A DNA stretch of 64,000 nucleotides from the NCBI RefSeq assembly GCF_001592945.1, contig NZ_LRPB01000034.1:1-64000 (forward strand), in the 5' to 3' direction. Origin of the DNA: Roseivirga seohaensis (GTDB lineage Bacteria > Bacteroidota > Bacteroidia > Cytophagales > Cyclobacteriaceae). The notes under the pieces were generated by a model that worked only from the letters and a program-made list of their open reading frames with translations, did not search any database and was not told the origin of the DNA. This document shows positions 16,608-23,989 of the stretch, piece by piece (within the stretch, counting starts at the first letter, position 1; each line of letters starts with the position of its first letter). The translations under genes were made by a program, and so were the position numbers.

Positions 16608-16672
16608 GTTCGAATCCCACTCCCTGAATAAGGGATGGCGGAGTGGTTAAACGCGATAGATTTTGTTTCTAT
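16604..16672 (+). ncRNA. tRNA-like unit B, apparently permuted
   Basis: T-arm (GTGGG TTCGAAT CCCAC, 16604-16620), acceptor 3' strand TCCCTGA, a single A, acceptor 5' strand TAAGGGA, TG, D-arm GCG/CGC with a class II-like loop, then anticodon arm ATAGA/TCTAT with loop TTTTGTT (TTG, a Gln anticodon, at 16663-16665). The permuted acceptor pairs in 6 of 7 positions. A GAAGT/ACTTC hairpin follows at 16680-16694, where a variable arm could sit. No mature 5' end in normal order is evident. Confidence 0.55.
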
Positions 16673-16706
16673 TGATTTCAGAAGTACCGACTTCTTAAAA
16701 AACGGT

Positions 16707-16762
16707 GACACCTGAAAGGGGTGTCGGGCAGACCCCATAGTAATCCTGAGGGAGAACTATGG
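16707..16762 (+). promoter_or_regulatory. Chain of mutually exclusive hairpins hiding a start codon
   Basis: H1 pairs GACACC (16707-16712) with GGTGTC (16720-16725). H2 pairs GGGGT (16718-16722) with ACCCC (16732-16736) and excludes H1. H3 pairs CCATAGT (16735-16741) with ACTATGG (16756-16762); it overlaps H2 by two bases and contains the ATG of micro-ORF 4, with GAGGGAGA in its loop. This is the logic of a translational switch: H1 on, H2 off, H3 on, start closed. Confidence 0.5.
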
Positions 16763-16833
16763 AGCATTTTGAAAAAGACCAGAGCAACAGGATACCGCCT
16801 GATGCAGCTGATGACTTTCTGAAAAAGAGATGA
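16759..16833 (+). CDS. Micro-ORF 4 (24 residues)
   Basis: A 24-codon frame (MEHFEKDQSNRIPPDAADDF...) preceded by a purine-rich GGGAGAA ribosome-binding-like sequence. Its start codon is inside hairpin H3. The product is highly charged. No family is recognised. It is the last element of the structured region before a repeat-rich spacer leading to the slipin gene. Confidence 0.4.
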   Translation: MEHFEKDQSNRIPPDAADDFLKKR

Positions 16834-17146
16834 TTGAAAAGAGAATAATTTCTCCACTCATGATTCAAACTTTCAAAAACTCATTGTGAATTCAGACTCA
16901 ATGAAGCTCCCGTTTTCGACAAAAGGTTTGCCCTCTCCCCTTTCTATTTTGAATGACATTATTTGGCCAATAGTGATAGATAACGTTAAACCGAGGTTTG
17001 ACAAAAGGATTGAATGTTTTTGGAAGTCATCCTGAACTTGTTTCAGGATCTTTCTCAGTTGATTTTGACGGACGGATTCTGAAATAAATTCAGAATAACC
17101 GGTTATCATTCAGGCCTTTAAAGAAAGCCTCACAAACAATTGAAAA
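16834..17146 (+). repeat. Spacer with dispersed TCATCCTGAAC repeat and ATAACCGGTTAT palindrome
   Basis: No gene. The sequence from about 17026 contains TCCTGAAC and TTTCAGGA arms, a copy of a widespread hairpin repeat found in many bacterial genomes. ATAACCGGTTAT (17095-17106) is a perfect 12-base palindrome 41 bases ahead of the slipin start and could be an operator. AGGC/GCCT (17112-17130) forms a small hairpin next to it. Confidence 0.5.
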
Positions 17147-18241
17147 ATGAAAAGGATACGAATCAACACAGGAAAAGTGGGTTTGGTTTTCAGAAAAGGC
17201 GATTACAGAACTGTAATCACCGCAGGTACCTACTGGGTATCCGTTTTCGATCAAGTAATCGAATATGACTTGGCCAAACCTTTCATTGCACCAAAAGAAT
17301 TGAATATTCTTTTGAAAGATAACAAGTTGGCAGCATTGCTAGAGGTTGTCGATGTGAAGGATAATGAGGTTGCAATGCAGTATGAAGATGGAAATTTCAA
17401 AACTGTATTGTCTCCAGGAAAGTATGCTTTCTGGAAAGGGCTTATCGATTACAAGTTTGTGAAAGCTGACTTAAGTAAAATTGAAATTACTGAGCCAGTT
17501 GACCTTACGGTAATGAAGAGAAAGGAATTGGTGCCTTACATCAGGGTCTGTAAAGTGGAGACTTACGAAAAAGCCATCCTATTCGTAAACGGTGAGTTCT
17601 ACAAGCAATTAAATGCAGGCGAATTCTACTTCTGGAAAAACGAAGTGGCTTTAAGCTTGCTAAAAGCCGACATGAGACAATTGCAAATGGAGGTATCTGG
17701 TCAAGAAATTTTGACCAAAGACAAAGCCCCATTAAGGATCAACTTTTACAGCCAATACAAGGTGGTTGATATTGTTAAAACCTTGGTGGAGAATAAGGAT
17801 GCCGAAAAGCAATTGTATGTATTAATGCAACTGGCCTTAAGAGAGTTCATTGGCATGTTTACTTTAGATGAATTGCTTGAGCAGAAAACTGCTATTGCTG
17901 ATTACGTAAAAAGTACCCTTAAAGACAAGGCGAAAGACTTGGGGATTGAGATCAAGGACTGTGGTGTCAAGGACATCATTTTGCCTGGTGAAATCAAAGA
18001 CATCATGAACCAAGTATTGGTAGCTCAAAAGCAAGCACAAGCCAACGTAATCACCAGAAGGGAAGAAACAGCTTCTACAAGAAGCTTGTTGAACACCGCT
18101 AAATTGATGGAAGACAACGAAATGTTGTTCAAGTTAAAAGAGATGGAATATGTTGAAAAGATCGCGGATAAGATCAACAACATCTCACTATCTGGTGGTA
18201 ACCAAGTAGTAGACCAATTGAAAGAGATTTTCTCTAGGTAG
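17147..18241 (+). CDS. Slipin (SPFH/band-7) protein of an RtcB RNA-repair locus
   Basis: A 364-residue protein with no N-terminal membrane helix, so probably a cytoplasmic or peripheral slipin. Residues about 4-43, 68-113 and 135-182 are three related repeats of the form V-x-G-x(5)-G-x-Y-x-FWK (second copy FKTVLSPGKYAFWKGLID, third FYKQLNAGEFYFWKNEVA). The SPFH domain follows (about 185-330), with the typical ALREFIGMFTLDELLEQK and GVKDIILPGEIKDIM. A short coiled C terminus ends the protein. Slipins linked to RtcB are known; their task is not settled. It is the first gene of the slipin-TPR-rtcB set, downstream of the tRNA-like RNAs. Confidence 0.88.
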   Translation: MKRIRINTGKVGLVFRKGDYRTVITAGTYWVSVFDQVIEYDLAKPFIAPKELNILLKDNKLAALLEVVDVKDNEVAMQYEDGNFKTVLSPGKYAFWKGLIDYKFVKADLSKIEITEPVDLTVMKRKELVPYIRVCKVETYEKAILFVNGEFYKQLNAGEFYFWKNEVALSLLKADMRQLQMEVSGQEILTKDKAPLRINFYSQYKVVDIVKTLVENKDAEKQLYVLMQLALREFIGMFTLDELLEQKTAIADYVKSTLKDKAKDLGIEIKDCGVKDIILPGEIKDIMNQVLVAQKQAQANVITRREETASTRSLLNTAKLMEDNEMLFKLKEMEYVEKIADKINNISLSGGNQVVDQLKEIFSR

Positions 18242-18245
18242 TTGT

Positions 18246-18291
18246 CCCCCGCTGCGCGTATGCCGAAGATAGAGCGCAAGCATGGCGGGGG
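18246..18291 (+). other. Large GC-rich hairpin after the slipin gene
   Basis: CCCCCGC (18246-18252) pairs with GCGGGGG (18285-18291), and TGCGC (18253-18257) pairs with GCGCA (18274-18278). No T tract follows, so it is not a standard terminator. It may stabilise or process the slipin mRNA. Confidence 0.6.
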
Positions 18292-18355
18292 TGGTTAGGG
18301 GGCGGATTGTAATAGATTCGCAATTAGAATTTGATTATGAATAAACTAAAAACCT

Positions 18356-18378
18356 GAGGGCAGGTATCCCCTGCCCTC
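18356..18378 (+). promoter_or_regulatory. Nine-pair hairpin upstream of the TPR gene
   Basis: GAGGGCAGG (18356-18364) pairs perfectly with CCTGCCCTC (18370-18378) around a 5-base loop, 14 bases before the ATG at 18393. No T tract follows. It could control translation of the TPR-RtcB pair or mark a processing site. Confidence 0.55.
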
Positions 18379-18392
18379 TGAATTTAAATACA

Positions 18393-18917
18393 ATGGACAT
18401 TTACGAAGAATACATCGAAAATGTGATTCAGTTGGCAGAAGATGCCATGTATGATGGGCGCTATGAGGAAGCCAAAAGACTGTTTGAAAACGGGCTGATG
18501 GAAGAACCAGGTTACCCAAAATTACACGCTAAATTAGGTGACATGTATCATTATCACCATATTAATCTGGCATTGGCCGAAAGGCATTATCAATTGGCCT
18601 TACGTTTTAAACCAGATTATAAGGAGGTATATGAAGAACTCACTACACTCTATCTGGATCATAAAAAGTACGAAGGGATTAAAGCATTAATGAAGAAAGC
18701 CATTAAGGTTGATTGCATTGACAAAACCTTTGTTCACGAAAAACTCGGAATGGTTGAAGAGGCACTTGGTAACTATAAAGAAGCCATTCAACACTACCGA
18801 AAAGGCCTTTTTGCTTCATTCGACAATGACAATGTGGATGAACTAAAAAAGCATATTAAGAGGAATAAGTACAAGAGAATTAAAAACCGTTGGAAATTAT
18901 GGCAACGAGAAAATTAA
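18393..18917 (+). CDS. TPR protein coupled to RtcB
   Basis: A 174-residue soluble protein made of four to five tetratricopeptide-like helical pairs (for example YEEAKRLFENGLMEEPGYPK and LAERHYQLALRFKPDYKEVY). TPR domains bind protein partners. Its stop lies 19 bases inside the rtcB reading frame, so the two are translationally coupled and probably form a complex or act on the same RNA. The C terminus is strongly basic (HIKRNKYKRIKNRWKLW), which could contact RNA. Its position between slipin and ligase suggests an adaptor; this is inferred. Confidence 0.85.
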   Translation: MDIYEEYIENVIQLAEDAMYDGRYEEAKRLFENGLMEEPGYPKLHAKLGDMYHYHHINLALAERHYQLALRFKPDYKEVYEELTTLYLDHKKYEGIKALMKKAIKVDCIDKTFVHEKLGMVEEALGNYKEAIQHYRKGLFASFDNDNVDELKKHIKRNKYKRIKNRWKLWQREN

Positions 18918-20320
18918 CTGGAAAAGACTTAAGAAAGCTCGGATTTCCTGAAGGCAGAGCCATTGGCGAAGCCATGAAGGTATTGGAAGAGCATTTCAAA
19001 GGAAAATCCATTCTGCATAAGAAAGCCGCATTGAAGAAAGTGGTTGAAAACCCAGGCCTTTACTTAAAGCACGAAGTATTAGGCCCAGTGGCGATGGCTT
19101 TGATCATTAAAACAGAGCATAATGAAACTTTGGCTTTGAGGGAAAAGCGGATACCATATAGTATATATGGAGCGGAAGGTATTGAGCAAGGCGCAATCAA
19201 CCAAATGGAGATTGCAATGAAACTGCCAGTATCCAAGCATGGAGCACTAATGCCCGATGCGCACCAAGGCTATGGTTTACCAATTGGAGGCGTATTGGCC
19301 ACAAACAATGCGGTAATTCCTTATGCTGTCGGTGTTGATATAGGTTGTAGAATGTGTATGACTATTTATGACATTCCACCTGCTTTTGCCCATCAAAGTA
19401 CTGAAACTTTGAAGGACTTGCTCTTGGAAAACACCAAATTTGGTCAGGCGGTTTTCAAAAGACCGAAGGATCATGCAGTGCTTGAAAGTTCTCTTTTCAA
19501 TGAAATCAATATTTTGAAATCATTGAAAGACAAAGCTTGGATGCAAATTGGTTCTTCTGGTGGTGGTAATCACTTTGTGGAATTTGGTATTGCTGAAATT
19601 CTGAATGGTGACAATGAATTCAACCTGCCAATTGGCAAATACCTGTCGGTACTTTCTCACTCGGGATCGAGGGGACTTGGTGCGAATATCGCGAGACATT
19701 ACACCAAGCTGGCCATGGATATGACCAAATTACCGGGAGAAGCCAAACATTTGGCTTGGTTGGATTTAGACACTGAAGCAGGACAAGAATACTGGTTGGC
19801 CATGAATTTAGCAGGCGATTATGCTTCGGCTTGTCACCATCAAATTCACGAAAGATTGGCTGCTGCCTTGGGAGAAAAGCCTCTAGCATTGATTGAGAAC
19901 CACCACAACTTTGCTTGGAAAGAGCAAGATTTAGATGGAAATGAAGTCATTGTGCATAGAAAGGGAGCCACTCCAGCGGGTGAAGGAGTTTTAGGAATTA
20001 TCCCGGGTTCAATGACTTCTCCTGGTTTTATTGTAAAAGGCAAAGGGAATCTAGAATCCATCAATTCAGCTTCGCATGGAGCTGGAAGGGTACTTTCTAG
20101 AACCAGAGCCAAGCAAACGCTTTCTAAAAAGGAAGTCAAAAAGCACATTAAAAAAGCTGGAGTAACGCTGATCGGCTCAGGTTTAGATGAAGCCCCTCAA
20201 GTATATAAGAATATTCACGAGGTAATGGCGCACCAAACCGAGTTAGTTGAAGTTTTGGGCACCTTCACACCCAAAGTGGTAAGAATGTGTGGAGATGAGA
20301 GGTTTGGAGAGGTGGATTAG
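18899..20320 (+). CDS. rtcB: RNA-splicing ligase RtcB
   Basis: RtcB joins RNA ends carrying 2',3'-cyclic phosphate or 3'-phosphate to 5'-OH ends, using GTP and manganese. The 473-residue protein (from MATRKL) has the metal-binding GVDIGCRM (D147, C150), GGGNHFVEFG, SHSGSRG, and the guanylylated histidine H393 in SASHGAGR. The C-terminal segment GLDEAPQVYKN is also typical. All catalytic positions are kept, so it should be active. An in-frame ATG at 18890 would add three residues. No archease or RtcA gene is nearby. It repairs tRNAs cut by anticodon nucleases in other bacteria, which fits the tRNA-like RNAs upstream. Confidence 0.97.
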   Translation: MATRKLTGKDLRKLGFPEGRAIGEAMKVLEEHFKGKSILHKKAALKKVVENPGLYLKHEVLGPVAMALIIKTEHNETLALREKRIPYSIYGAEGIEQGAINQMEIAMKLPVSKHGALMPDAHQGYGLPIGGVLATNNAVIPYAVGVDIGCRMCMTIYDIPPAFAHQSTETLKDLLLENTKFGQAVFKRPKDHAVLESSLFNEINILKSLKDKAWMQIGSSGGGNHFVEFGIAEILNGDNEFNLPIGKYLSVLSHSGSRGLGANIARHYTKLAMDMTKLPGEAKHLAWLDLDTEAGQEYWLAMNLAGDYASACHHQIHERLAAALGEKPLALIENHHNFAWKEQDLDGNEVIVHRKGATPAGEGVLGIIPGSMTSPGFIVKGKGNLESINSASHGAGRVLSRTRAKQTLSKKEVKKHIKKAGVTLIGSGLDEAPQVYKNIHEVMAHQTELVEVLGTFTPKVVRMCGDERFGEVD

Positions 20321-20654
20321 TCCCACCTCTTCTTTTTTGTTTAAAGCCTTTTGTGCTGAGTATGTGTTATATACTTACTTCATTCAGTAGTTATCAACCA
20401 ACTATTCGTGCCAGAAACAGAAAAAAATTAAAGTTGAAACCATTTTCTTATAACAGGCAAAGACGGTAGCTGCCCGTAAATCTTTAAACTTTACCTTCTT
20501 GATTTATCAAGGATTGATTGTATCTTTCCAACCATCAACTAACACAGGCCTGAGTATAATCATATACGTGAGTATATCTGAGATTAGAATTCAGGGATCT
20601 TTCTCCGCGTTTAACTTTCATCTTGTTACTTTAAAATATCATATATTTAAATTT
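20321..20654. other. Intergenic gap, nothing firm
   Basis: No gene seen; a small GG(TAGCTG)CC hairpin at about 20465 is the only structure. The frame of the next gene is open back to 20499, but that extension has no receiver-like content and is treated as untranslated. Confidence 0.4.
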
Positions 20655-21020
20655 ATGAAAAGCGTTTTGATCATTGATGACCATGAAGACATGCGTAAAA
20701 CAACAGCCGACTTTGTGAGTATGTTGGTCGATGGTGAAGTCGAAATTGACGAAGCCCAAGATGGAGACCATGCGCTGTTATTAATAGAAAAGAAAAAGTA
20801 TGATTTGATTATATCCGATCAAAACATGCCAAAATTATCAGGTACTGAATTGGCTTCAATACTTAGCAAATCTGGCAAATTTAAAACCGATAAATTTCTA
20901 ATAATTACTGGTGCCGATGCTAAGGATATAAGCTTGAACCCAGACTTGAAAGTTGAAGTGTTTGACAAAGCTCACCTTATTGAAAAAGTGATTCCTAGAA
21001 TTAATGAATTATTGACTTAG
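20655..21020 (+). CDS. Stand-alone response regulator receiver domain
   Basis: A 121-residue receiver: acidic DD in LIIDDHEDM, phospho-acceptor Asp in LIISDQNMP, Thr in LIITG, and Lys in EVFDKAHL. There is no output domain. The start at 20655 (MKSVLIIDD) is chosen because it begins at strand 1; an upstream extension to 20499 would add a 52-residue tail unlike any domain. It is the second lone receiver in the window (compare 10225). No kinase is adjacent. Confidence 0.9.
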   Translation: MKSVLIIDDHEDMRKTTADFVSMLVDGEVEIDEAQDGDHALLLIEKKKYDLIISDQNMPKLSGTELASILSKSGKFKTDKFLIITGADAKDISLNPDLKVEVFDKAHLIEKVIPRINELLT

Positions 21021-21035
21021 TACGTTTAAGCGCAT

Positions 21036-21749
21036 TTAATCGACTTTTTTAACCTCTAACAGCCTATACTTTTCACCATAATCAAATACATCAACCCCTT
21101 CGTTTCGCTTTAACCATTTGGTAGCATAATTTGTGAGTGGCAAGGCAATAATTTCATACACCATTTTTGTCAATATTCCCGAACCAATCATAATAAGAAG
21201 TTGATTAAAAGAATAAACTCCATAAAATGCAACTATAGTAAATACTATAGAATTAAGCCCCTGACCTACAAGTGAAGAACTAAGCGCTCTTAGCCAAAAT
21301 CTCTTTCCTCGATCCCATATTTTCATTTTCGACATTACCATTGCATTAAGGTATTCACCAATAAAATAGGCTATCATTCCTCCGGCCACAACCCTAGGTA
21401 CAAAGCCTACAATTGCTGAAAATTCACTCTGAAGCTCCCAGTATTCAGGGTAAGGCAGTGCATCACCGATTAAAAACATAACACTCATCAGTAATTGACA
21501 AAAAAGACCTGTCCATATCACTCTGCGTGTAATCTTAAACCCATAAACTTCTGCCAGTATATCGCCAGATATAAATGCAATTGGGAAAGTAATGATACCG
21601 GCTGGTGCATCTAAAAAGCCGAGCGTAATTACTTTCATCGATAATATGCTGGATATTAAAAGTGTGGTAACAAAAAACATACTTACAATATGTAAGTACT
21701 TAAAGCCTTCAATGGGCTTCATTTCAGTATTTTTTACGTCTAAGCTCAT
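21036..21749 (-). CDS. yhhQ: Queuosine precursor transporter (YhhQ/VUT family)
   Basis: A 237-residue membrane protein with about six hydrophobic helices and the family features FPIAFISGDILAEVYGF and LRALSSSLVGQGLNSIVF. YhhQ-type proteins import the tRNA-modification precursor preQ0 or preQ1, used to make queuosine at the wobble base of Asp, Asn, His and Tyr tRNAs. Those include the two intact tRNA-like genes 5 kb upstream, though this may be chance. No preQ1 riboswitch is visible in the leader. It is convergent with the receiver gene. Confidence 0.85.
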   Translation of the reverse strand: MSLDVKNTEMKPIEGFKYLHIVSMFFVTTLLISSILSMKVITLGFLDAPAGIITFPIAFISGDILAEVYGFKITRRVIWTGLFCQLLMSVMFLIGDALPYPEYWELQSEFSAIVGFVPRVVAGGMIAYFIGEYLNAMVMSKMKIWDRGKRFWLRALSSSLVGQGLNSIVFTIVAFYGVYSFNQLLIMIGSGILTKMVYEIIALPLTNYATKWLKRNEGVDVFDYGEKYRLLEVKKVD

Positions 21750-22101
21750 TCGTACACCTTTTTAAAAAAAGATGAAGCTTGAAAAATAATGGTGTTAACT
21801 ATATTCATATTTACACGCGGTTAATGTGTACGTAACTCGATGGAGCAATGAATAGTTATTAGTCGTTCTGATTAAGAGGAATACAAAAGTACAATTTGTA
21901 GACGATTAAAAATACCAAAAACCGATATTCTTGTTTAGGTTCACTGTATTACTGATTTAATAAAAACAGTAACCACTAAAACTCTAACATAATGATCACC
22001 TACAATAACCGTATCAAATAGATTTCACCTATTAGATATCTTTTCTTCAAATAGCACTTACCTACTTCAAATCTATATCTTTGCGGCCAAATTAATCCCT
22101 T
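21750..22101. promoter_or_regulatory. Divergent promoter region
   Basis: This gap separates the minus-strand transporter from the plus-strand ABC-F gene. On the minus strand TACTTTTG at 21884-21891 fits TAnnTTTG and would give a leader of about 130 bases. On the plus strand TATCTTTG at 22076-22083 fits it exactly, 19 bases before the ABC-F start codon. No other structure is evident. Confidence 0.5.
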
Positions 22102-23739
22102 ATGATTTCAGTAGATGCCGTTGGTGTTGAGTTTAGTAGCACCACCCTATTTAGCAATGTTACTTTTAATGTGAACGACAATGACCGTATTGCCCTCATG
22201 GGGAAGAACGGGGCAGGAAAATCCACTTTGTTAAAAATTATTGCTGGAGAAAGTAAACCTACCCAAGGCAAAATTTCGGCTCCTAAAGATGCTGTTGTGG
22301 CCTACTTACCGCAACATTTACTGACTAAAGACGAGTGTACTGTTTTTGAAGAAGCTTCTAAAGCCTTCTCAAAAATCATCAACATGAAAAAGCAGATGGA
22401 TGATTTGACTCATCAGCTAGAAACACGTACCGATTACGAATCTGATGCTTATAGTAAAATCATAGAGCAAGTTTCTGAACTCAGCGAAAAATACTATAGC
22501 ATTGAAGAAATCAATTTTGATGCTGAGGTAGAAAAAACCTTAATGGGATTGGGTTTTGTTCGTTCCGATTTAAACCGCTCTACCAGCGAGTTCAGTGGTG
22601 GATGGAGAATGCGTATTGAATTGGCTAAAATCCTTTTGCAGAAACCTGATCTTATTCTTCTCGATGAGCCTACAAACCACTTGGATATTGAATCGGTACA
22701 ATGGCTAGAGGATTTCTTAAAAACCAGTGCTAAGGCGGTAATCGTAATCAGCCACGACAAGGCCTTTGTCGATAATCTCACTAACAGAACCATAGAAATT
22801 ACGAGAGGCCGTATTTACGATTACAAAACCAATTATTCACATTATTTAGAGTTACGCAAAGAAAGGCGCGAACAGCAGCAAAAGCAATTTGACGATCAAG
22901 CCAAACAAATTGCAGAAATTCAGCAGTTTATAGATCGTTTTAAGGGCACTTATTCTAAAACTTTACAAGTTCAATCTAGGGTAAAAATGCTTGAGAAAAT
23001 GGAAATTGTGGAAGTAGATGAAGTAGATTCTTCTGCTTTAAATTTGAAGTTCCCTCCTGCCCCCCGCTCTGGTAATTACCCAGTAATTGCAGATGGCTTA
23101 ACTAAAAAATATGGTGAGCATACGGTTTTCAAAGATGTATCACTCACCATCGCACGTGGCGAAAAAGTAGCGTTTATTGGTAAAAATGGTGAAGGAAAAT
23201 CCACTTTTGTAAAAGCCATGATGGGCGAAATTGATTTTGATGGCAGCTTACAGATTGGGCACAATTCTATGATTGGCTATTTTGCGCAAAATCAGGCTTC
23301 GCTCTTAGACGAAAACCTCACCGTTTTTCAAACCATAGATGAAATTGCGCATGGCGATGTGCGTACAAAAATCAAAGACCTTCTTGGCGCTTTTATGTTC
23401 TCTGGCGATGCCATTGAAAAGAAAGTGAAAGTACTTTCAGGTGGTGAACGTACCCGTTTGGCAATGATCAAATTACTGCTTCAACCGGTAAATGTTTTGA
23501 TTCTGGATGAGCCTACCAATCACTTGGACATTCGCACCAAAGACATTTTAAAAGATGCGCTTAAAGCATTCGAAGGTACATTAATTCTAGTTTCTCACGA
23601 CCGTGATTTCTTAGACGGTTTAGCTACCAAAGTATTCGAGTTCGGAAATCAACGCATTAAAGAACACTTCGAAGATGTTACAGGCTTCTTAAGAAATAAG
23701 AAACTTGAGAATTTAAGAGAAGTGGAACGTAAGAGTTAG
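22102..23739 (+). CDS. ABC-F family ATPase
   Basis: A 545-residue soluble protein with two ABC domains and no membrane part. Walker A motifs are GKNGAGKST and GKNGEGKST; signatures are FSGGWRMRIELAKIL and LSGGERTRLAMIKLL; Walker B is LLLDEPTNHLDI and LILDEPTNHLDI. The linker (about 245-305) is a charged coiled hairpin typical of ribosome-binding ABC-F proteins. These proteins act at the ribosomal E site to rescue stalled translation. The subgroup cannot be fixed, and I see no sign that it is an antibiotic-resistance type. It has its own promoter. Confidence 0.93.
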   Translation: MISVDAVGVEFSSTTLFSNVTFNVNDNDRIALMGKNGAGKSTLLKIIAGESKPTQGKISAPKDAVVAYLPQHLLTKDECTVFEEASKAFSKIINMKKQMDDLTHQLETRTDYESDAYSKIIEQVSELSEKYYSIEEINFDAEVEKTLMGLGFVRSDLNRSTSEFSGGWRMRIELAKILLQKPDLILLDEPTNHLDIESVQWLEDFLKTSAKAVIVISHDKAFVDNLTNRTIEITRGRIYDYKTNYSHYLELRKERREQQQKQFDDQAKQIAEIQQFIDRFKGTYSKTLQVQSRVKMLEKMEIVEVDEVDSSALNLKFPPAPRSGNYPVIADGLTKKYGEHTVFKDVSLTIARGEKVAFIGKNGEGKSTFVKAMMGEIDFDGSLQIGHNSMIGYFAQNQASLLDENLTVFQTIDEIAHGDVRTKIKDLLGAFMFSGDAIEKKVKVLSGGERTRLAMIKLLLQPVNVLILDEPTNHLDIRTKDILKDALKAFEGTLILVSHDRDFLDGLATKVFEFGNQRIKEHFEDVTGFLRNKKLENLREVERKS

Positions 23740-23763
23740 TGGCTGGTGCTCAGTGTTTAGTTA

Positions 23764-23915
23764 CGTCACTGCGAGACGCAGGCCATGCGATAGTAATGGG
23801 CTAGAACGAAGCAGTCTTACTTTCGATTTTCAGCAAAAAACTGGTTATCGTATAGAGAACAGATTACCGCGTCATAGTCTTTCGCTATCGCGAAGCCTAT
23901 TTCTCGCAATGACAA
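23764..23915. repeat. Rearranged GTCACTGCGAG dispersed repeat
   Basis: GTCACTGCGAGACGCAGG and GAACGAAGCAGTCTTA are halves of the element seen at 14404. TCGCGAAGCCTATTTCTCGC, followed by AATGAC, near 23888-23913 is its inverted partner. Together they form a large imperfect inverted repeat between convergent genes. No gene is supported here. Confidence 0.6.
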
Positions 23916-23918
23916 CAA

Positions 23919-23953
23919 AAAAAGGCTTACTAAATCAATTAGCAAGCCTTTTT
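23919..23953. terminator. Bidirectional terminator
   Basis: AAAGGCTTACTAA (23921-23933) pairs with TTAGCAAGCCTTT (23939-23951) with one mismatch, with A and T runs on the two sides. It serves the convergent ABC-F and M1 peptidase genes. Confidence 0.8.
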
Positions 23954-23989
23954 ACAATCTACTGTGCACGGAACACTAAATATTACCTC

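Noticed and set aside
16565..16628. Conventional tRNA in normal order
   Set aside because: The acceptor has two mismatches and a wobble, and the anticodon stem overlaps the T-stem with no variable loop; the permuted reading fits better, though a decayed tRNA cannot be excluded.
16873..17109. A 78-codon minus-strand frame containing LRKILKQVQDD
   Set aside because: This peptide is the usual translation of the dispersed TCATCCTGAAC hairpin repeat, not a gene.
20499..20654. N-terminal extension of the 20655 receiver gene
   Set aside because: The extra 52 residues have no domain character, and the receiver starts at the internal ATG.
21750..21830. PreQ1 riboswitch in front of the queuosine-precursor transporter
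   Set aside because: No preQ1 aptamer pseudoknot or conserved core is visible in the leader.
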